A stretch of DNA of 64,000 nucleotides. It comes from HKCCE3408 sp039183205 (lineage in GTDB: Bacteria; Pseudomonadota; Alphaproteobacteria; Rhodobacterales; Rhodobacteraceae). Below are positions 8,432 to 16,736 of this stretch, piece by piece. The position numbers and the translations under genes were made by a program. A model generated the notes under the pieces. It was not told the DNA's origin. It searched no databases and saw nothing but the letters and a program-made list of their open reading frames with translations. The stretch spans positions 1 to 64,000 of the forward strand of contig JBCDBR010000025.1 of the NCBI GenBank assembly GCA_039183205.1, written 5' to 3'. Each line of letters opens with the position of its first letter. Within the stretch, counting starts at the first letter, position 1.

Positions 8432-9298
8432 CTAGCCGGTTGCGTCTCCAGGGTCGGAGAGCCTTCGGTGGCGCATGCGATACTTGTTGGGCGTCGTGCC
8501 GTATTGCTCGCGAAAAAGACGGTGGAAATAGCTGAGGTTCTCGAAACCGCAATCACTGGCGATATCGGCAAGTGCGCGGTCAGTTCCCGACAACAGCATG
8601 GCGGCGTGTTGGATGCGAATGCGGTTGACGTATTGTGTCGGACTGAGGCCGAGATAGCGCCGCGCCTGCCGGCAAACATGTTCCTGACTGCGCCCGGCGG
8701 CATCAAGAAACCCAAGCGCGCCTTGGCGGAACACCCGAGGCTCACGCACCGCGCGGCAGGCCGCCACGAGCCAAGACGGCGCGCGGTGATCGACCACATC
8801 GCTGGCGTCAAGGACATGGGTCATCACCGACAACAAGAAATGCTCGATCCGCGCGAGGCTGCGGTGGCTGGTATGCAGCGTCAAAAGCGCATTGATCGCA
8901 CGTTCCCGCTGAGAGCCGTGGAGCCGAAGCGTCGCCGGAAGATGACCGCGCCGCCAAAAAAAACGACCTGCCATATCTTCTTGGTAGCGTGCCAATAGAT
9001 GGGCCGCCGTTTCGGCTCGAAACATTACATTCAAAATACGCGCAGCGGTGCCAGCCACCGCCTGCAAAGCGTGACTGTCGGAGGGGCGGACAAACACCAT
9101 CTGGCCAGGGCGCAGGACCTCTTCCACGCCGTTGACCCAGTGGAACGCTTCGCCCTGCTCGATCAAAAGAAGCTCGAAGAAGTCGTGGTAATGCTCAATG
9201 AGCGGCGGATGCTGCGGCAGTTCTTTGCGGACGAAATGAAAGGCCTCTCCCCGGCCGAGATAGGTATCAATCTTGAACAGTTTCTGAGGCAGACGCAT
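8432..9298 (-). CDS. AraC family transcriptional regulator with N-terminal cupin
   Basis: This 288-residue regulator has an N-terminal cupin sugar-sensing domain (EHYHDFFELLLIEQGEAFHW and PGQMVFVRPSDSHAL) and a C-terminal double helix-turn-helix (IRIQHAAMLLSGTDRALADI, then CGFENLSYFHRLFREQYGTT). This layout is typical of activators of carbohydrate uptake genes. It is divergent from the PhyH/ABC/alpha-mannosidase operon, which makes it the likely activator of that operon. Confidence 0.93.
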   Translation of the reverse strand: MRLPQKLFKIDTYLGRGEAFHFVRKELPQHPPLIEHYHDFFELLLIEQGEAFHWVNGVEEVLRPGQMVFVRPSDSHALQAVAGTAARILNVMFRAETAAHLLARYQEDMAGRFFWRRGHLPATLRLHGSQRERAINALLTLHTSHRSLARIEHFLLSVMTHVLDASDVVDHRAPSWLVAACRAVREPRVFRQGALGFLDAAGRSQEHVCRQARRYLGLSPTQYVNRIRIQHAAMLLSGTDRALADIASDCGFENLSYFHRLFREQYGTTPNKYRMRHRRLSDPGDATG

Positions 9299-9328
9299 GA
9301 AAAGCTTCCAACAATCGGCTCAATGCAG

Positions 9329-9353
9329 ATGTTTATAGATCAATATAATACAT
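9329..9353 (+). promoter_or_regulatory. Candidate AraC site and activator-dependent promoter
   Basis: The divergent region 9299-9434 holds an AT-rich, imperfect inverted repeat (ATGTTTATA, then TATAATACAT) at 9329-9353. It includes a perfect TATAAT at 9344-9349 facing the PhyH operon. I find no good -35 at the right spacing, as expected when an AraC activator recruits polymerase. Transcription from here would leave a leader of about 80 bases. Confidence 0.4.
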
Positions 9354-9434
9354 GTTTTTGTCAAACGCGGGTCTCCAAATGGTTGAAACAGGTCTCTAGC
9401 CTTGCCGGAACTGGGGGCAGCGGAGACAGCACCG

Positions 9435-10268
9435 ATGGACGTATCCGAAGAGATTGATCTGAGATTTCGGCCCGTGCCCTTGGGCCGCAAGGGGGTGCTG
9501 ACCGATGCCGAGATCGACCAGTATAACCGGCTTGGTTATGTCCAACCGTTCGATATTTTCACCGCCGCCGAGATACGGCGCATCCGCGGCTATTTTGATC
9601 GGCTGATGAAAGACCTTGGCCCAAAGGGCGCTTATGGGATTAATTGCTATCAGGCCCGAATGGCCGGCATTTGGGATATCGCGACGCATCCGCGCATTCT
9701 TGACCATGTGCAAGATATCATTGGCGAGAACATCCTGTGCTGGGCCAGCGCCATTCTGTCAAAAAAGGCCGGCGATCCAAAGCGTGTGCCCTGGCATCAA
9801 GATGCCTCGTTTTGGCAGCTTAGCCCGGCGCGCACGGTGACTGTCTGGCTCGCAATCGACGATGTCGATGACGACAACGCCGCCATGCGGTTTATACCGG
9901 GGACCCATAACAAAGGCCCAATTGCAACATCCGACATGGGCGAGAAATCGGTGTTCCACAAAGGCATCTCGGATGTGGACCGATTTGGTGTGCCGGTGAC
10001 CAACGCGCTCAAAGCGGGGCAGATCTCGATGCATGCCGACATGCTGATCCACGGCTCGGAGCCCAACCATTCGATGCGTCGGCGTTGTGGGCTGACGCTT
10101 CGTTATTGCCCGCCGGATGTCCGCATGACCGACCGCGATTGGGCGCGCGGGGTTGAGGCAATCGTGGCCCGTGGTGCAGATACAAGCGGTCATTGGCGCC
10201 ACCACCCGCGCCCCGATAACGACGATATCACCCGCACCGAGAGCCCGCATGTGGTTGGGAACAACTGA
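9435..10268 (+). CDS. Phytanoyl-CoA dioxygenase (PhyH) family Fe(II)/2-oxoglutarate oxygenase
   Basis: This is a 277-residue non-haem iron oxygenase. The iron ligands are visible as H121 and D123 in WHQDASFW and the distal H206 in MLIHGSEPNHS. R223 in CGLTLRY is placed to bind 2-oxoglutarate. Bacterial PhyH proteins hydroxylate varied small molecules, so phytanoyl-CoA is not implied. I chose ATG 9435 with a weak GGAG site over a TTG 11 codons upstream. It is first in the operon leading to the ABC transporter and mannosidase, suggesting it oxidises the imported compound or its aglycone. Confidence 0.85.
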   Translation: MDVSEEIDLRFRPVPLGRKGVLTDAEIDQYNRLGYVQPFDIFTAAEIRRIRGYFDRLMKDLGPKGAYGINCYQARMAGIWDIATHPRILDHVQDIIGENILCWASAILSKKAGDPKRVPWHQDASFWQLSPARTVTVWLAIDDVDDDNAAMRFIPGTHNKGPIATSDMGEKSVFHKGISDVDRFGVPVTNALKAGQISMHADMLIHGSEPNHSMRRRCGLTLRYCPPDVRMTDRDWARGVEAIVARGADTSGHWRHHPRPDNDDITRTESPHVVGNN

Positions 10269-10342
10269 AGATCAATGCGGTACAGCCCCCATCTTTCAGA
10301 TTTGAGCCCGCGCCCACGCGGTCGGAACGCAGGCGCTATGCG

Positions 10343-11023
10343 ATGCTGATCACCTGGTTTGGTCATGCCGCCTTCAAATTGGAGGATGAGACCGGATTTT
10401 CGGTCATCACTGATCCCTACACGCCAGACGGGGTGGGTTATCCGCCAATCAAGACCACAGCAGAGCTTGTCATCATTTCGTCCGATGACGATGACGCCCA
10501 TTGCCGCGCAGATCTCATTCCTGGCGCGCCGACGGTTCTCAACGCGCTGAGTGTCGCGCAGAACGGCGGCACCAAGGCCGCGGCTGGCCTGAGCGTCAGA
10601 GCAATCGAGGCCGCGGAATGGGATCACCATCCCGACCGCGTTGTGCCGGGCCAAAACGGGATGTACAGGTTTGAGCTTGATGGCATCAAGGTCGCACATA
10701 TGGGGGATGTCGGAAACCCTCTGAGCGACGCCCAGATCGCCTTCTTTGAGGATTGCGACGTATTGCTCGCGCTGGCCGGTGGCTATTTGACAATCGAGTT
10801 GCCGGATTTGATGCGGATGATCCAAATCGCGCAACCAAAGCTCGTAATTCCGATGCATTTCCGTACACTCACATACAAGCCGCGCAATACGATGTGGATC
10901 GAGAGCTTTCTGGCGCATTTCAAAGACGAGGATATCGACTTCGCGTGTGCCCATACCGCTCAGATCACAAAGGATACCTTGCCCAACAACACGCGGGTTT
11001 TGGTGATGGATTACCTAAGATGA
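10343..11023 (+). CDS. MBL-fold metallo-hydrolase-like protein with altered metal motif
   Basis: This 226-residue protein has a UlaG-like MBL fold: MLITWFGHAAFKLEDE at the start, TDPYTPDG, then HMGDVGNPLS and IPMHFRTLTY downstream. The usual HxHxDH metal motif is replaced near residues 51-57 by SSDDDDAH, which keeps one histidine and adds aspartates. Other ligand positions (GD near residue 120, the late MHF) remain. It may use a different metal or be catalytically changed. It lies between the PhyH gene and the ABC transporter. Confidence 0.75.
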   Translation: MLITWFGHAAFKLEDETGFSVITDPYTPDGVGYPPIKTTAELVIISSDDDDAHCRADLIPGAPTVLNALSVAQNGGTKAAAGLSVRAIEAAEWDHHPDRVVPGQNGMYRFELDGIKVAHMGDVGNPLSDAQIAFFEDCDVLLALAGGYLTIELPDLMRMIQIAQPKLVIPMHFRTLTYKPRNTMWIESFLAHFKDEDIDFACAHTAQITKDTLPNNTRVLVMDYLR

Positions 11024-11108
11024 CGATGGCTGCCCCGGAGGCGTAGCTTTCGTTTACGACCCCGCGGGACGCCGCGGCAACCGATGAAAGACCCCAGGGA
11101 GGACTTAC

Positions 11109-12848
11109 ATGAAACGCACTCGCAAGATTTTGCTGGTTTCGGCGGCTACGGCACTGGTGCTGACCGGCGCTGCTTTGGCGCAGGATGTCGCGCGCGAAGA
11201 CACGGTGATTTTCGATCTCGACCGGACGATCCAAGACCCCGAGAACTTCAATTGGATGACGGATGGCACGGGTATCCGGCGGATGCACGGGGCGCACCAG
11301 GCCATGTGGGAGCCGCTTTTCATTCTGAATTACGGCACTGGCGAGCTTGATCCTTGGCTGGCAACGGACTTTGAAAGCAATGCCGATGGCACCGAATTCA
11401 CGATCTCGTTGCGCGATGGGGTCACCTGGTCCGATGGCGAAGTGTTCGATGCAGACGACGTGGTCTTTACCGCGGAAATGGCGATGGGCAACGAGGAGTT
11501 GACGGCCCGCGAAGTTGCCACTCTGCGCAGCCAGGTTGCGTCGGTTGAGAAGGTCGATGACCTGACGGTGCGGTTTACCCTCAATGCGCCGAACCCACGC
11601 TTCGTTGTGGAAAACTTCGGCGTGCGGATTTTTGGCTCGTTCCTGATCATGCCGGAACATGTGTGGTCTGCGGCGGACAATCCCGCGACCTTCACCTTTA
11701 ACCCGCCGATTGGCACCGGGCCCTATACCTTTACGTCAGCGGCGTCGAACCGGGCGATCTGGGATCGCAATGACGCGTGGTGGGGTGCGGCGACGGGGTT
11801 CCAAGACTTGCCGGAGCCGCTGCGGGTTGTGTTCTTGGAATCGGGCGGTGAAGAAAGCCGGGCTCAGTTGATGGCCACCGATCAGCTTGATGCGGCGCAA
11901 AACCTCAGCGTCGGCACGTTTGAGGCGATCCAAGCGCAAAATCCAAACGCTATGGCGTGGTATTCGGGTTACCCCTATGCGGTGGCCGACCCGTGTGCAC
12001 GCCAGCTTGAGATCAACACAACCGTTGCACCTTGGGACAGCGCCGCAATGCGTCAGGCCGTGGCGATGATCATCGACCGGACGCAGATTGTGAACATCGC
12101 AGCGGAGGGTGCGACAACGCCAAGCCAGACAATGTTTGCGCAATTCGGCTCCATGTCGCCCTTCATCGACGCGGTTGTCGATGCTGGATACGGCCTACCC
12201 GCAACCGCCGATGTAGAAGGCGCGCAAGCGATCCTTGAGGCCGAGGGTTGGAGCCGCAATGGCGATTATTACGAAAAGGACGGAGAGACGCTTGCCGTCG
12301 AAATCCATGTCAATTCCGCCTCAACTGAATATACGCGGACCATCGACATGGTGGTCGAGCAGCTCCAGCGTGCGGGGATCGACGCCCGGTCGGTCCCGGT
12401 AGAGAACGGTGTTTTCTGGGGCGAGGTGCTGCCGTTCGGTGCCTATACGATGAGCTATTCTTGGCTGTCCTGCGGCTCGGTCAACGAACCTTGGGCATCG
12501 ATGGGCCGGTATACGGTCGCAGACGTCGTCCCGGTCGGCGAACGAAGCCCTGGCTTTAACAACACCTCGCGGTGGGACAGCGACGCTGCGGCGTCCTATT
12601 CGGCCCTTGTCGATCAGATGGAAGGTATGGCGCTTGGCGATCCGGCGATCCCAGGAATGGTCGCTGAGGCTTACCAATACTTGGACGCCGAGATGCCGTT
12701 TATCCCGCTGGTCCAAGCCTTTAAGCTGATGCCCTTCAACACAACCTATTGGGAGGGATGGCCGTCGGACGAGAATTACTACAATCACCCATTCTTCCAC
12801 TGGAATTCGGGCCATCAGATCATCCACAATCTGACCCGCGCTGAATAG
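11109..12848 (+). CDS. ABC transporter substrate-binding protein, family 5 (oligopeptide/oligosaccharide type)
   Basis: This is a 579-residue periplasmic receptor of the Dpp/Opp class. A GGGAGGAC site precedes ATG 11109, and the signal peptide is MKRTRKILLVSAATALVLTG, cleaved after GAALAQ. Family marks include FTISLRDGVTWSDGEVFDADDV and NPPIGTGPYTF. Some family 5 receptors bind oligosaccharides or glycosides rather than peptides. The alpha-mannosidase at the end of this operon favours a mannose-containing ligand here, though that is an inference. Confidence 0.9.
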   Translation: MKRTRKILLVSAATALVLTGAALAQDVAREDTVIFDLDRTIQDPENFNWMTDGTGIRRMHGAHQAMWEPLFILNYGTGELDPWLATDFESNADGTEFTISLRDGVTWSDGEVFDADDVVFTAEMAMGNEELTAREVATLRSQVASVEKVDDLTVRFTLNAPNPRFVVENFGVRIFGSFLIMPEHVWSAADNPATFTFNPPIGTGPYTFTSAASNRAIWDRNDAWWGAATGFQDLPEPLRVVFLESGGEESRAQLMATDQLDAAQNLSVGTFEAIQAQNPNAMAWYSGYPYAVADPCARQLEINTTVAPWDSAAMRQAVAMIIDRTQIVNIAAEGATTPSQTMFAQFGSMSPFIDAVVDAGYGLPATADVEGAQAILEAEGWSRNGDYYEKDGETLAVEIHVNSASTEYTRTIDMVVEQLQRAGIDARSVPVENGVFWGEVLPFGAYTMSYSWLSCGSVNEPWASMGRYTVADVVPVGERSPGFNNTSRWDSDAAASYSALVDQMEGMALGDPAIPGMVAEAYQYLDAEMPFIPLVQAFKLMPFNTTYWEGWPSDENYYNHPFFHWNSGHQIIHNLTRAE

Positions 12849-12918
12849 CGCGCGCCCAGCGCCCGAGGGCCGCCGACAGACGCGGCCCCGGGTGAACAAT
12901 GGATGGGAGGACGTAACC

Positions 12919-13932
12919 ATGGGGCGCATTCCTGCCGACTACCTAGTGAACCGGCTTGTGACGCTGTTTCTGACGGTGTTGATCGCAGCTACGCTGATCT
13001 GGATCATCCCGCGTTTATCGGGTCTTGATCCGGCCTCGGCCGCACTTGGCAGAATGGCCGCGGGCGGCGGCTCGGTGGCCAATGCCGATGAGATCCTCGC
13101 GCAATTAAGGTCGAGCTTTGGACTCGATCAGCCGCTTCTTGTGCAATACCTCCTTTACGTCAAAAACACCCTGACGCTTGATTTCGGCCTGTCGACGGCC
13201 AGTTTCCCGACCCCGGTGGCCGCCATGATCGGCGGCGCATTGCCCTGGACGATTGGGCTGATGTTGATCTCCCTGATCATCACCTTCATCATCGGCAACC
13301 TTCTGGGTGCCCTGATGGTGTGGGAGCACACACCGCGTCTGTGGAAGGCGGCGATCCCGGCTGCGATGGTCTTCACTTCGATCCCGCCCATTCTTTCGGG
13401 CCTTTTGCTGATGTATGTCTTTTCGACCCAGCTCAGGTGGCTCCCTCTCTCGGGCCCTTACGGCCTAAATGTAGAGCCGGGCTGGACGTTGGATTTCGCA
13501 AGCTCAGTGCTCTATCACGGGTTCCTGCCGGCGATGAGCATTGTGGTGGTCACCTTTGGCTTTTGGGCGCTTGGCATGCGCGGGCTGATGATCACGGTCC
13601 AGGGTGAGGATTATACGACGCTGGCCAAGGCCAAGGGCTTGCGCCCGCGCTACATTCTTTACCGCTACATGATCCGCAACGCGATCCTGCCTCAGATCAC
13701 CGCCTTTGCGCTCAAGATCGGGATGCTGGTTGCGGGCCAAGTGCTCGTGGAACGCATCTTTGCCTATCCTGGCATGGGCAAGCTTCTTTACGACGCGATC
13801 CTCACGCAGGACTACCCTGTCATACAGGGCGTGAGTTTCGTGATCATCTTAATGACGGCTCTGGCCGTGTTCTTTGTTGATCTGGTCTATCCCTTTATAG
13901 ATCCGCGAATTCGACATGGAGCGGGGGCATGA
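12919..13932 (+). CDS. ABC transporter permease, DppB-like
   Basis: This 337-residue inner-membrane permease starts at ATG 12919 with GGGAGG 8 bases upstream. It begins MGRIPADYLVNRLVTLFL, has six predicted helices and carries the EAA loop that contacts the ATPase (EDYTTLAKAKGLRPRYILY, then MIRNAILPQ). The end overlaps the next ATG (ATGA). It pairs with the permease at 13929. Confidence 0.93.
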   Translation: MGRIPADYLVNRLVTLFLTVLIAATLIWIIPRLSGLDPASAALGRMAAGGGSVANADEILAQLRSSFGLDQPLLVQYLLYVKNTLTLDFGLSTASFPTPVAAMIGGALPWTIGLMLISLIITFIIGNLLGALMVWEHTPRLWKAAIPAAMVFTSIPPILSGLLLMYVFSTQLRWLPLSGPYGLNVEPGWTLDFASSVLYHGFLPAMSIVVVTFGFWALGMRGLMITVQGEDYTTLAKAKGLRPRYILYRYMIRNAILPQITAFALKIGMLVAGQVLVERIFAYPGMGKLLYDAILTQDYPVIQGVSFVIILMTALAVFFVDLVYPFIDPRIRHGAGA

Positions 13933-14879
13933 CCGACCAACACGCCGCCGCCCCCGAAACCGTCGAAGCCGACGCATCCGGTCTGACCCGAGCCCAGCTT
14001 CGGCGCATGAAGCGGTTCGACAATCCTTGGCGCAATCCCAAGCTTATCTGGGGAATTGGGCTTTTGTTGGCGATCATTGCACTTGGGGTGTTGGGCCGAT
14101 TCTTATGGGATACCGATTTGGTCTTTACCGGCGCAGGCATGCCGCGCCAGGCCCCTATCGGCATTGAGAATATGCGCGGCCAGATTGGGTCTTGGGCGCA
14201 TCCGCTGGGCACGGATGTGACCGGCAAGGATATCCTTGCATTGTTGATTGTGGGTGCCCCAAACACGCTATATGTCGGAATGCTGGCCTCCCTGATTGGG
14301 ATGTCGATTGGCATTTTTCTGGGCTTTTCTGCGGGCTTTATCGGTGGCCGCACCGACGACGTGATCCGCGTTGGCTCGGACGTGATGATCACCATTCCGC
14401 CGCTTCTCATCCTGGTGGTTTTCCAAGCCGCCTATGGCGATATTTCCCTAACAATCATGGCGATCTTGATCGCCTGTTTCGTGTGGCAATCGCCAACGCG
14501 ACTGATCCGCGCGCAGGTCCTGTCCATGCGGACAAGCGGCTATGTGCAGATGGCGCGGCTCTCGGGCGCATCGACAAGCCACATCATGTTCCGAGAGATG
14601 CTGCCCAATTTGGTACCTTACCTTTTCGGCTCGTTCATCGCGAACGTGACAACCTCCATCGTGACCGCGGTCGGCTTGGAGGTGCTCGGTCTCGGACCGC
14701 AACGCGTGCCCACGCTTGGCCGGGTGATCTATGACGCGATCAATTCCGGTGCGCTGATCCAAAACCTTTGGTGGTGGTGGGGCATTCCGACGCTTCTATT
14801 GGCTGTGATGTTCATTGGGCTTTTGTTGGTCAATCTGGGGCTCGACGAAGTATCGAACCCGCGGTTGAGGAGGCTATGA
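13929..14879 (+). CDS. ABC transporter permease, DppC-like
   Basis: This 316-residue second permease has a long cytoplasmic N-terminal segment, then a periplasmic stretch with the DppC-type GTDVTGKDILALLIVGAPNT motif. The EAA loop reads SGYVQMARLSGASTSHIMF, then MLPNLVPYL. Its start overlaps the DppB-like stop by four bases, so the two are coupled. Confidence 0.93.
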   Translation: MTDQHAAAPETVEADASGLTRAQLRRMKRFDNPWRNPKLIWGIGLLLAIIALGVLGRFLWDTDLVFTGAGMPRQAPIGIENMRGQIGSWAHPLGTDVTGKDILALLIVGAPNTLYVGMLASLIGMSIGIFLGFSAGFIGGRTDDVIRVGSDVMITIPPLLILVVFQAAYGDISLTIMAILIACFVWQSPTRLIRAQVLSMRTSGYVQMARLSGASTSHIMFREMLPNLVPYLFGSFIANVTTSIVTAVGLEVLGLGPQRVPTLGRVIYDAINSGALIQNLWWWWGIPTLLLAVMFIGLLLVNLGLDEVSNPRLRRL

Positions 14880-14991
14880 TGGCTGTGCGGAACAAAGGCC
14901 AGCGCCCGGCCAAGGGCGGGCTCGGACGCTGCCCGAGCCGGTCGCAATGTCGGGTGTTCCAGACCGGCCTGCACGCCCAGGGAAGAGCGTC

Positions 14992-16731
14992 ATGACGATC
15001 CTCGATCTTAAGAACGTCTCGATCGATTTCCCGACGTCCAAGGGCGTTGTCCACGCGGTGACCGATGTGACGCTGTCTGTGGGCCAAGGCCGGCGCGTGG
15101 GCTTTATCGGCGAGAGCGGTTCGGGCAAAACCACAACGGCGCTTTCGGCCATGCGCATGCTGGCAAGCCCCGGTTTCGTGGCGGCCGGCGCGATCCATCT
15201 GAACTCGCTCGACAACCCCGACCTTTTGTCCTTGAGCGACGAGGAAATGCGCCGCGTGCGGCTGAGAAAGATCAGCTACATTCCGCAAGGTGCGATGAAT
15301 TCGTTAAACCCGGTGATGCGGATCGAGCATCAGATTTGGGACGGGGTCATCGCGCATGAGGCAGACGTGTCGCAGGACGCACTTAAGGCGCGTTCGGATG
15401 CGGCGCTTTCCAGCGTCGGGCTTGATCCCGAAATTGTCGCGCCACTTTATCCGCACGAGCTGTCGGGCGGAATGAAACAGCGGGTCTGCATCGCCATCGG
15501 TGTGTGTCTGAACCCCGATCTCATCATCGCCGATGAGCCGACAAGCGCGCTTGACGTGATCACGCAACGCCATGTCATGCAGACCCTGCGCGACGTTCAA
15601 GGCAAGATCGGAGCGGGGCTTATTCTGATCGGCCATGACATGGGGCTGATGGCGCATTCGGTCGATGAAATCTGCGTGCTGAAAAAGGGCGAATTGGTTG
15701 AATTCGGCCCGGTGCGGCAAATCATCGAAAACCCAAACCACCCCTATACGCGCGAGCTGATATCATCGGTGCCTTTGGTTGGCGGCAAGAGCTTTCTTGA
15801 CCCGGCCCCGGCCGTGCCCGCCAGCGGTGAGCACAGCGCAGATGGTACGCCGCTATTGGAGCTACGGGACGTCTCAAAGGTTTATGGCTCGGTCACGGCA
15901 CTCCACCCGATGAGCTTTACATTGGATGGGGCGGTGCCGCAGATCATCTCAATCGTGGGCCAATCGGGTTCGGGCAAATCCACTATGGGCAGCCTCATGC
16001 TCGGCTTTAACCCGCCCACTTCCGGCGAGGTTCTGTTCAAGGGCCGCGATATCAATCGGCAATCGGCGGGTGAAGCGCTGAGTTTTCGCAAAGACGTGCA
16101 GGCGGTTTTTCAGGACCCCTACGCCTGTTTCAACCCGTTTTACCGGGTCAATCATGCGCTCAAATTTCCGTTTGAGCGGTTTGGCTTGAGCGAAGGGGCC
16201 GACCACACGCAAACGGCCATGGAGGACGCATGCAACGCGGTCGGTTTGGCGCCGGACACAGTGCTGGGCCGCTATCCCCACCAGCTATCCGGCGGGCAGC
16301 GCCAGCGTCTGATCGTGGCGCGTGCGCTGATGCTTAGCCCGAAGCTCTTGGTCGCCGATGAGCCTGTTTCGATGGTCGATGCGTCCCTACGCGCGACAAT
16401 CCTGAAGAACATCCACGATTTGAAGGACCGTCACGGTATTTCAATCCTCTATATCACCCACGATCTGGCGACGGCGTATCATGTCTCAGACTATGTGATG
16501 GTGCTGTATAAGGGCCGTATTGTGGAGGCCGGGCCGCCGGCCGAGGTCATCGGCGATCCTCAGCACGCTTACACGCAGCTTTTGATCTCTTCGATCCCAT
16601 GGCCGGACCTAGACCGCAATTGGGGCTCGGCGCAGGATGGTCAAGACGGGCTTGCCGCGTTGGAGCGCAGGGCGCAAACGGACACGATCTTGCGCGGGAC
16701 CGTTCCGGGCTTTTCGCTCATGGTCGGGTAG
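14992..16731 (+). CDS. ABC transporter ATP-binding protein with two fused ATPase domains (DppD-DppF type)
   Basis: This 579-residue protein fuses the two ATPases that DppD and DppF provide separately elsewhere. Domain 1 has Walker A GESGSGKTT (residues 40-48), signature LSGGMKQR and Walker B LIIADEPTSALD. Domain 2 has Walker A GQSGSGKST from about residue 323, signature LSGGQRQR and Walker B LLVADEPVSMVD. ATG 14992 has AGGGAAGAG upstream and begins directly at strand 1; an ATG 15 codons earlier is less likely. The end of the protein is close to the mannosidase start. Confidence 0.92.
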   Translation: MTILDLKNVSIDFPTSKGVVHAVTDVTLSVGQGRRVGFIGESGSGKTTTALSAMRMLASPGFVAAGAIHLNSLDNPDLLSLSDEEMRRVRLRKISYIPQGAMNSLNPVMRIEHQIWDGVIAHEADVSQDALKARSDAALSSVGLDPEIVAPLYPHELSGGMKQRVCIAIGVCLNPDLIIADEPTSALDVITQRHVMQTLRDVQGKIGAGLILIGHDMGLMAHSVDEICVLKKGELVEFGPVRQIIENPNHPYTRELISSVPLVGGKSFLDPAPAVPASGEHSADGTPLLELRDVSKVYGSVTALHPMSFTLDGAVPQIISIVGQSGSGKSTMGSLMLGFNPPTSGEVLFKGRDINRQSAGEALSFRKDVQAVFQDPYACFNPFYRVNHALKFPFERFGLSEGADHTQTAMEDACNAVGLAPDTVLGRYPHQLSGGQRQRLIVARALMLSPKLLVADEPVSMVDASLRATILKNIHDLKDRHGISILYITHDLATAYHVSDYVMVLYKGRIVEAGPPAEVIGDPQHAYTQLLISSIPWPDLDRNWGSAQDGQDGLAALERRAQTDTILRGTVPGFSLMVG

Positions 16732-16736
16732 CGGCG

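Noticed and set aside
8363..8998. A 211-codon plus-strand frame
   Set aside because: It is antisense to the AraC regulator, whose motifs are clear.
16599..16736. Extended start for the alpha-mannosidase
   Set aside because: The extra residues overlap the ATPase gene and do not match GH38 N-termini.
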